Assembly: GCA_037447655.1 (NCBI GenBank) | Contig: JBBHKE010000071.1 | Coordinates: 139,523-203,522, forward strand | Source: Zygnema cylindricum | Taxonomy: Eukaryota; Streptophyta; Zygnematophyceae; Zygnematales; Zygnemataceae | DNA: 64,000 nt | Direction: 5' to 3' | Part shown: one piece after another, positions 1-7,671 of the stretch | How the letters are laid out: every line of letters begins with the position of its first letter | How positions within the stretch are numbered: the first letter of the stretch is position 1 | Notes under the pieces: model-generated | The model's input: only the letters and a program-made list of their open reading frames with translations | The model's database searches: none | Told to the model about the DNA's origin: nothing | Made by a program: the position numbers and the translations under genes

Positions 1-258
1 AATAACCCTAAAATGTATGGAAGATTATGTACATAAATGTGAAAAAAATGTAAGGCGATTGTCCTAAAGTATACGGGATGTACGAAAATATACCATTAAA
101 CTATTAAAGCCCTAAAATCCCGTTAAATAACCCAAAAAGGACAAACATACTAGGACACTGTACGTAAATGTACAAAAAATATACGGGTACAAAGTAAGGT
201 ACGTATTTTATTAACATTTCAAAATCGTTTGATGCGCACTACACGTAGTTGTCGTAAC
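1..258. other. AT-rich flank without a gene
   Basis: I see no gene here. The stretch is AT-rich with several TGTAC/GTACA words and no long reading frame. It ends at the 8-bp target duplication of the hAT-type element that follows. Confidence 0.6.
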
Positions 259-1061
259 TAGTGTTGGGTATGGAGGACCATTTGCCGATATTCGATATAT
301 ATCGAATTTCAGGCACCCGATAATAGATACATCGCTTTGATATATCGAAAATATAAATATTGCGATTTACTGTCGATATATCGCCGATATATCGAGGCTT
401 TTTAAAACAAAAAATTATAACTATTTTTGCTACTACTGCTAGTAATAATGCTGCTTTAGCTATTAGTAAATATCCGGAAGCATTTCAGTGTCATTATCAT
501 CTTCACCTCACATTCTACCTCCCATCCCTTGGGAATCCATGGAGAAAAATAAAAGTGTACCTTTTTATAATATTAGTCGCTCGAAATGGATAAGCCGTAA
601 TAGTTACCAATCTGCAGATTGGTAGATGCCTGCAAAAATGCCTGCAGATAGGTAGGTATTCTTGCCTGAAAGCATGAAAAGGTATTCTTGCCTGAAAGCA
701 TGAAAAGAACAGTCTGTATTTTTTTTTTTCAGATTATACTTTGACTTAATTAGTGTGACCTTTTCGTATGTGAAATCTCTACGCAATAAATAATTAATGA
801 TATAAATTACGAAATTATTACGTTTTTGTCGATTACATTTTGCGAGGTCTACTTTTTAAGTCACAGAACGAAAAGCATGTCGTACGTGGCGTATTAAACA
901 ATTTGTCTTCATCCCTAAAATAACATATTATATGAAACAATATATATCGCGATAAATTTTGTTGCTCTCGGTACGATGTATCGAAAAGTTTGCTCGATCG
1001 ATTTTCGATATATTGAATATCGAAATTATCGCGATATGAAATTACCCGATACCCAACATTA
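259..1061. mobile_element. non-autonomous hAT-type DNA transposon (hAT-1)
   Basis: The ends are inverted copies: the left begins TAGTGTTGGGTAT and the right, reverse-complemented, begins TAATGTTGGGTAT. Both fit the YARNG start typical of hAT elements. The flanks are an 8-bp duplication with one mismatch, GTCGTAAC (251-258) and GTCGTTAC (1062-1069), the size hAT transposases make. Subterminal regions are full of ATCGATAT-like palindromes, which could be transposase-binding repeats (inference). No transposase frame exists in the 803 bp, so the copy would need an enzyme supplied elsewhere. The short frames inside (360-593, 604-786) look spurious. Confidence 0.8.
655..706. repeat. 26-bp tandem duplication inside hAT-1
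   Basis: Two adjacent identical 26-bp units starting GGTATTCTTGCCTGAAAGCA lie at 655-680 and 681-706. This is probably a replication-slippage duplication within the DNA transposon. Confidence 0.85.
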
Positions 1062-1384
1062 GTCGTTACAGTACACTGACTTACTATAGTTTACTGACTT
1101 CACTTCGTGCCTTTTATGCGCATAGGACATCTTTGATTACCTCTACTTAGTAATTACGTAAGTTTTTATAAAGCATAATGTATGGATATTACAGTTTGTA
1201 CCTTAACTATTCATTTTCTGGTAGAAAACAACATAAAGAAGTTTCAGACATCGGCGTTGCCGCGAGAATGTGGGCGGCGTCGACAAGGGATAGCGCACTC
1301 AGCTTAGATTCGTGCAAATAAAGACAAGGGAAAAAATGTGATCTTGTTGTCTATGTTCAAACGACGCATGAACATAGACCATAA
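1062..1384. other. stretch without a gene, with one perfect inverted repeat
   Basis: I see no gene. A perfect 11-bp inverted repeat GTCTATGTTCA / TGAACATAGAC (1349-1359 and 1369-1379, 9-nt spacer) sits just outside the end of copia L. The first 8 bases are the target duplication of hAT-1. Confidence 0.5.
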
Positions 1385-1638
1385 TGAAATTATGTGGTCT
1401 CTATTATCCCACAGAATGAGTAGCCTATGTAAAGCCTGTAGGATAATATTTTCTCGTTCCACTTTCCCACAAAATAAGTGCCAACAGACACACAAACACT
1501 GTGACCACCCTCACCACTGTGAGGAGAAGACTCATTTGAGTCAAACGCAAAAAGAATCATTGAATTTGCTCCCTTGAGTTGTAAGTTATGGCTAGCCAAA
1601 GATGGACTATAAATACAAACGGTCACTTAGAGAGAGGT
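1385..1638 (-). repeat. U5-side piece of the 3' LTR of copia L
   Basis: On the minus strand this matches the TATA-to-end portion of copia D's LTR (same family). It has a TATAAA-like stretch, the downstream hairpin region, the GTTTGACTC block and the ACCACATAATTTCA end. The conserved start codon near the LTR end has decayed to ATA. The LTR is cut at 1638 by copia A and resumes at 47999. Flanks GAGGT (1634-1638) and AAGGC (47994-47998) align to the same LTR position and are a decayed target duplication of A. Confidence 0.75.
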
Positions 1639-2678
1639 TGCAACTCTGAGACCTCCATTGGCCCTCAAATTAAGCAGCTCACACGAAGCCTCTAGGATAA
1701 CCCTGACCCCTTTGTGTTTCAGCAAAAATAACTGCCACCTGACAAACAAAAACTCCAACCACCTTTAACCCTATAAAGGCAAGACTCCCTAAGTCGATAT
1801 CAAAAAGAATTTGTGAATTTGCTCCACTGAGCAGTAAGTTATAGAGGGTCAAAGTTGACTTTTTGTACATAAGCTCTGTTGAAGAGAGGGTTGTATCTAC
1901 CAAATTTTTCTAAGTCGTATCTCTCTCTAAAACTTTATTTACTGAACTACGACACCAATCATAATACTGTGTCGTACAAAAAGGTACAGGTGCTTGTGTA
2001 CTTTCTGTACGACAATTGTACGACATGGCTTACAAGTCGACACATGTCATATTTGGATTCGTTGCTGTAATCCCCGCAGATGTCGTAATCCAATGTGGCT
2101 GTGCCACGTGTCAATCGATGTGGCGGTGACTGGAAACCGCCAAAATCCTATTCCGCGATCTTGGCATCCTCCCAGGCCATCCGATCAAAACCGGGTTTCA
2201 ATCGTAGCCGTCATAAATACTTGCGCCATATTTCTTTCACTATCAAAGCAAAATGCGCGTTATCCGTTTCAGAACTGTACCGTACTCCGTACTTAACAAA
2301 ATTTTATCTATGCATGTCGCATTTAGTTACGTTAAATGGATTAGTTCACGTCTAACTATTTAAATATTTGTCAAACCTTATATACTTTACCATTGGTCTT
2401 AGAATTGTAGGATAAAGCTAACTGCTAGCTTAACGGACAACAGATACCAGGATCATATCCTGGGTCTGTCAAGTATCTTTTTAGTAAACCTACTAAAAAC
2501 AACAGCCTGTCTCTATTTGGACAGCACAGGCAGCCATGGCTCTAACTCCCTCTCCAATCTTCAATGACTACGACAAGTGTGGGAGCTGAAGAGAGGAGTT
2601 AGAGGCAAACTGCCTCGACTTCTTTTCTGCATTTCATTTTAGACCTAGAAAATACTAAAATAACCATTAATTTCCACA
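1639..2678 (-). repeat. 3' LTR of copia A
   Basis: This 1040-bp LTR, read on the minus strand, starts TGTGGAAATTA at 2678 and ends GAGTTGCA at 1639. Its partner is 46943-47993; both share the same U3 block around GCCACGTGTCAATCGATGTGG-like sequence and the same tRNA-like segment near 2450. An ATG lies 20 nt before the LTR end, as in the other families. U3 contains GCCATGGC (about 2534), CACGTG (about 2106) and a cluster of GTAC words near 1985-2035. Divergence from its partner is clearly above 5% by eye, so A is old. Confidence 0.85.
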
Positions 2679-2691
2679 CTCCATTTATTTT

Positions 2692-5600
2692 CTAGTCACT
2701 CTTTAATTTCAGACCACACTTCTCCCTGCAGAAAATTAGCTTTGAGGAAGGCACAGGTTTGGTCATTATATGTGCTACCATCTAGCTATCAGGTCTATAC
2801 ACTAAATTGATTATTTTGTTTTCTACCTTCTCTCTAACAAAGCTGAGTCTAATGTCCATGTGTTTGGCTTTAAAATGATGTTTAAGATTGGCACCTATAG
2901 CAATTGCTGAATGACTATCACAAAAAATATTATGCACACCACTCTTACGGTGACCAAGCTCATTAAGCAAAGACTTGACCCACATCAACTCATTTACTGG
3001 AGAGCAAGAAGCCATATACTCAGCCTCCATGGTGGACTGAGTAATAACCTTTTGCTGTTTACTACTCCAACAACAAGCCCCATCACCCACATATAATACA
3101 TATGCAGAAGTACATCTCCCCATCGAAGCATCACCATAACAGGCATCACTTGAAGTAGTGATGTCAGTATCCCCCTCAATGAAATGCAACCATAGATTCC
3201 TAGTTTCTATCAAATATCTAAGGACTCTTTTTAGCTGCCTCCGAATCTCTCTTAGTGGGAGCATTTAGACTTGTACTTAGCACTCCTACAGCCGCAGTTA
3301 AATGCGGTCGGGTACAATTCATAAAATAGATTAGGCCACTACTTGCCTGTTAGGAATATCTGCATGAACTTTTGTTCTTCAAGACCTAATTCTGGTCTAA
3401 GATTATGACTCTTTCTTCCACACTCCTCTCACTTCCCTTCTTTAACTCCATTGGAGTTGTACAACTATTAGCCTTATCCATCTGGAACTTTTCCAACATG
3501 TTCACTATTGCTTCTTTCTGAGTTAGACTTATAATATATATTTCTCTGTCTCTTTCTACTTGAATTCCCAAAATATATCTTGCCTCCCCTATATCTTTCA
3601 TCTGAAATCTCCCCTTAAGATGGATTTTCACTTTATTAATTTTGTCTATTGATTTACTTAAAACTAGCAAATCTTCAACATAAATTGCAATAGAAATAAC
3701 CCTTTCCTCATTTTCAAAAACATAGATTGAGTGATCTCAACTGATATGGATATATCCCAGACCGGTAAAAAACTCATCAAGCTTTTTATTCCACTGTCGG
3801 GGTGACTATTTCAAACCATAAAGAGATTTAATCAGCCGACAAACCTTACTCTCCTCTCGTTGCTCCACAAATCCTCGGGTTGTCGCATGAAGATCTCCTC
3901 TTCCAATTCTCCATGCAAGAAGGCTCTCTTGATGTCCATCGGGTGCACATCTATGTGTTTTGCTGCTGCCAAACTGAGAAGTTTGCTGATGAAGGGAAAT
4001 CTAAAGTCCCGGGCAAAGGTTTCTTCGTAGTCGATTCCCTCTTTTTGTGTAAATCGTTTTGCCACTAACCGAGCCTTGTAATGTTCAATGGTGTTACCTA
4101 AGCTCAATTTTAATTTGAACACCAACTTACAACCGAATGGTTTTTCGGTTAGGTGGACAATCCACCATCTCCCAAGTATCGGCTACCGTAGTTGAGGCCA
4201 TCTCCTCATTGATGGCTGTCTTCCACTGGTTCTTTTCTGTACAATTCATCGCCTCTCTATAAGTATGAGGTGCATCCTGATGAGATAGTTTTGTTACCTT
4301 ATTATTAACTTGTTTTTCTTGCAACCTTTTGCTACTTCTCCTTCCTCCCTCAAAATTTGTGGTCGGAATAGATGGTTCGCGTGGGTTTTTTTAAACAATC
4401 TCGGCTTCTCCCATGTCCCTCGATTCTGAATCAATTTCCACCACGTCTTCCACTTCGCGTACAGTTGTCACTAAAGTTTCCGCGGCCGAGTTTTTCTCGG
4501 TCTGATTTGTACCTGTAAGAATGTCATATTCTCTGAAAACCTGGATAGTTAGGAAGCTCAAAGTTGTTGGAAATTTCTAACTCAAATCTGATTCTTATTG
4601 ACTTTGAATACTTGAAGGGATCCACAAATTTTCCTTCATCCATAACTACTAGATGCTTTACAAAGATTATCTTCCCTTTTTAGATCATAAACTCTGTATC
4701 CTTTTACATCCTCATCATATCCTAATAAGTACCCCGGTTTTCCTTTAGGATCTAGCTTCCAATTAGACCGATGTGTATCTAGACTAAACACTTGACTGCC
4801 AAAAACCTTTAAGTGGGATAGGTCTTGTTTTCGGCTGGTCCATCTCTCATAAGGTGTTTGGCCTTTTACGGCTGAAGTAAGAACTCTATTTTTGAGATAT
4901 TTAGCACAGTTCGTTGCTTTGGCCCAAAACCTTTTTCCTATCTTCTTATCCGACAACATACGTCTAGCACTATCACTTAGTGTTCTATTTAATCTTTCAA
5001 CTACCCCATTCTAATCCGGGTTTTCTGGAACTGTCTAGATGCTTTACTAAAATAATATCTTCCCTTTTTAGATCATAAACTTTGTATCCTTTTACATCCT
5101 CATTTTATCTTAATAAGACCCCGGTTTTCCTTTACAATCTAGCTTCTAATTAGATCGATCTGTATCTAGACTGAACACTTGATTGCTAAAACCTTAAAGT
5201 GAGATATGTCTGGTTTCTAGCTGGTGCATCTCTCATAACGTGTTTGGCCTTTTACCGTTGAGGGAAGAACTCTATTTTTGAGGTAATTAGCACAGTTCAT
5301 TGCTTTGGCCCAAAACCTTTTTCCTATCTTTTTATCCGACAACATACTTCTGGCACTATCACTTAGTGTTCTATTTAATATTTTAGCTACCCCATTCTGT
5401 TTCGAGTTTTTTGGAACTGTCTTTTGGTGTTGGACTCCATCTTCCCTCAGAAAACCCTCCAACTGGTTAGAGGTATACTCTTCATCATTGTCACTTGTTA
5501 CTCTCTTGATTGGGGTTTCATAGAGTTTTGCACTCCATCCTTTATATTGTCTAAAACATTCCTAAGCCTCTGACTTATTGCTCAAAAAACAAACCGTGGA

Positions 5601-5822
5601 ATACCGAGAACAATCATCAGTGATAGTCATCATAAATCTCTTCCCCGCGGGCGAAGGCACTTTGGCCGGTCCCCAAATATATGTGTGTACTAAATTTAGA
5701 ATCTTTTCTCCCTTATACGTGGTTATTTTTGGGATGGGTAACCTGTGTGCTTTACCTTGAGCACATCCACTACAATCAATTAGATTCACACTCTCACCAA
5801 ACTGAATCCCTTCCACTACTCC
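2692..5822 (-). pseudogene. copia A pol, 3' half: integrase C-part, reverse transcriptase, RNase H (decayed)
   Basis: Minus-strand matches to copia polyprotein run in order from 5822 down. Integrase (QFGESVNLIDCSGCAQGK, then HTYIWGPAKVPS) comes first. A duplicated integrase C-terminal segment follows, then reverse transcriptase (KARLVAKRFTQKEGIDYEE; MDIKRAFLHGELEEEIFMRQ) and RNase H (SDACYGDASMGRCTSAYVLY; TMEAEYMASC; KHHFKAKHMDIRLSFV). The stop lies at 2692-2694 and a purine tract precedes the 3' LTR. Many stops and frameshifts make it a relic. The missing 5' half lies 40 kb away at 45359-46942 because copia B inserted in the integrase coding region (duplication ACTCC at 5818-5822 and 45354-45358). 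Confidence 0.85.
4650..5421 (-). repeat. 386-bp tandem duplication in copia A integrase
   Basis: Copies 4650-5035 and 5036-5421 are adjacent and collinear. TAGATGCTTTAC starts each copy and GGAACTGTC ends each (5027-5035 and 5413-5421), an exact 386-bp offset. Both encode the integrase C-terminal stretch with MLSDKKIGKRFWAKA. 386 is not a multiple of three, so the duplication broke the frame. The copies have since diverged by roughly a tenth, by eye. Confidence 0.8.
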
Positions 5823-5835
5823 TACAACTATTAGG
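5823..5835 (-). repeat. last bases of the 3' LTR of copia B
   Basis: TACAACTATTAG directly follows the ACTCC target duplication and resembles the terminal TGAAACTTTGAG of B's 5' LTR at 37829. The rest of B's 3' LTR, most of its body and the 5' end of copia C are missing. One deletion joining this tip to C's gag at about 5836 explains the junction. Confidence 0.5.
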
Positions 5836-6800
5836 GAATTATACTTACAAAGGGGGAAAGATGTTAGACTATTGTAATGATTTTTTTTTTGTATATGGAG
5901 ATGGAGAGTGCCGGGTGGACAGGTACAATGAAGATGAAAGTTAACACTCTCATCATGAAGTTACTCGACAAGTATGAAAACATAGTGTACTGGGTAAAGA
6001 AAATGACTGACAGTTCGTGGAAGTGGAAAACAGTGGTATGGATGATACTTGTGAAGGAAAAGAACACAATTCAGATTAGGAGGGGGGGAAAGAGCATCCA
6101 AGCTCTAGCTGCATGAGCAAACCGATGGGGGAAGGATCCGAAGAAACCATTCAAAAGAGAGAGAGGTCAATTTGGAGGACCGAGGCCCCCAAATGGTCTT
6201 TGTCACTTTTTAAAAAAGCCGGGACACTTCATAGGGGATTGTGTCAAGCAGTCAGAGCTGAGGCTCAAAGAGAACCGTGGATGGGGTTTTTCCAGAGGGA
6301 AGAAGAAGGCACGTGTGGTCACAAAAGTGAGAGGAGAGATTCAGGATGAGTCCTCTGAGGAGGAGGATGGGGAGCTTTTTCTTGACGAGAGTTAGGAGGA
6401 GAAGGAGATCCTTCATTAATAGAAGTGTGCTCTCAGAGAAATTCGGAAAGCTCCACAAGAAGTATGGTTTATCGACTCAGGTGTATCCATGGATATGTGT
6501 CGTGATAAGCACCTCTTTACTAAGCTAAGGAAAATCCCTACTATGGAGATATAGTATGGGGATGGGAGAGTGGTTATAAAAGATTTAGTGGGGTCGATAG
6601 ATCTGAAAGTCTTAGTGGAGGGAAAGGCTTCTATACTCATCTTCTTAGATGTACTCTACATTCCTTAGGTGAGTAAAAATCTTCTCTCTACGTTTGTGTT
6701 ATATGACAAAGAGTTTGATACCTTCACTAGAAAGGGAGTCTTTACAGCTAAGTATGGGGATGAAGTCTACTTCACAGCAGATAAGGGTAGCCAAGGAATG
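5836..6800 (+). pseudogene. copia C gag (middle) to protease, decayed
   Basis: Plus-strand decayed copia coding sequence. It runs from gag (YTYKGGKMLDYCND, matching copia D near 8226) through a zinc-knuckle region CHFLKKPGHFIGDC to a protease motif DSGVSMDMCRD and on to TADKGSQGM. The knuckle's second Cys is Leu and the protease has Val where others have Ala. Several stops interrupt it, for example in the acidic linker and before the protease. It breaks off at 6800, where copia D inserted with duplication GAATG; the frame resumes at 13018 with FRL. The 5' LTR and gag N-terminus are absent. Confidence 0.8.
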
Positions 6801-6955
6801 TGTTGAAAAGAGGTAATTAATAGTTCACTTCCCTATTTTAGTTTTGTTTTAAAGAAAGAGAGTGAGGATCAAAGGCGCGCCATGGCTGCCGCCATATTTA
6901 GAAAGTGGCAGTTTTTGCAGTTAAGGGTATTTTGGCTAAAATAGTGCCTAGTACT

Positions 6956-7012
6956 AGATTTGAACCTGTGACCTCTATATTCTTTGTAGCCTAAAGCCTT
7001 AACCATTAAGGC
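6956..7012 (-). promoter_or_regulatory. antisense tRNA-like A-box/B-box pair in U3
   Basis: On the minus strand, GCCTTAATGGTTAAGGC (7012-6996) has the shape of a tRNA D-arm: 4-bp stem GCCT/AGGC and a loop with GG. It is followed by GGTTCAAATCT (6966-6956), close to the RNA polymerase III B-box GGTTCRANNCC. A full cloverleaf cannot be drawn because acceptor halves do not pair. Equivalent blocks occur antisense in the other LTR families. Whether it is transcribed is unknown. Confidence 0.5.
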
Positions 7013-7216
7013 GTTACGAAACGATACACGTGACGGGTTTCATAAATATATAAATATTAACGAAACAGCTAATTAACAGCAGACTAACCAAAATGAGCAA
7101 TTTCTGCATGTACGCGAATCTGAACCGTGTAAAATATGTTTTGATCGGACGGCCGGCATTATAGCCGCCACGCGAAGTGAGCTTTTCGGCGGCATACGGA
7201 TATAGCGTCACGCGGT

Positions 7217-7467
7217 GCCACGTGGCGCCACATTATTTGATACCGGAGAAGATGGGAGGAGGAACCATGGCTTCCGATATGACAGGTGTCACCTTGTAGA
7301 CCTTGTCGTACAATAGTTGTACAATAAGTACATCGCCCATTGTACCTTCTTGTACTTTATAGTGTTCCTATTGGACTAGGGTTTAATAGTAGGTAGTCGT
7401 GAGTAGGCAGACCGAGACTTAGTAATATTTAGGTACCTCTCTCTCTAAGAGAGCTTGTAACTATAAA
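7217..7467 (+). promoter_or_regulatory. predicted promoter of copia D
   Basis: In order: palindrome GCCACGTGGC (7217-7226), which contains the plant G-box/ABRE core CACGTG; a GTAC cluster (7307-7357) including CGTACAA, the core of the SBP-box factor consensus; a CTCTCTCT tract at 7438-7447; and TATAAA (7462-7467). Transcription would start about 25-30 bp further on, near 7490 (inference). The same order recurs in the other LTR families. Confidence 0.6.
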
Positions 7468-7494
7468 GGTCATCTTTGACCAGCCATAACTTAC

Positions 7495-7565
7495 TGCTCG
7501 GGTGAGCAAATTCAGTGATTCTTTTTGCGTTTGACTCAGGGGAGTCTTGTCCTCACAAGGGTGAG
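7495..7565 (+). promoter_or_regulatory. three-hairpin leader element in R/U5
   Basis: Three small hairpins follow each other: TGCTC-GGGT-GAGCA (7495-7508), GACTC-AGGG-GAGTC (7533-7546) and CTCAC-AAGG-GTGAG (7552-7565). The same positions in copia E read TGCTC-AGGG-GAGCA, GACTC-AGGG-GAGTC and CTTCAC-AGGG-GTGAAG. In solo LTR S1 the last two read GGACTC-AGGG-GAGTCC and CTACAC-ACGG-GTGTAG. Stem changes are paired while loops stay G-rich, which points to a structured RNA near the transcript's 5' end. Confidence 0.65.
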
Positions 7566-7671
7566 AGTGGTCAGAATATTTGTGTGCCTGGGTGGCGCTT
7601 ATTCAGCGGGAAAGTAGAAGGGGCAAATATTATCCTGGAGGCTTTACATAGGCTGCTCATTCTGTGGGTCA

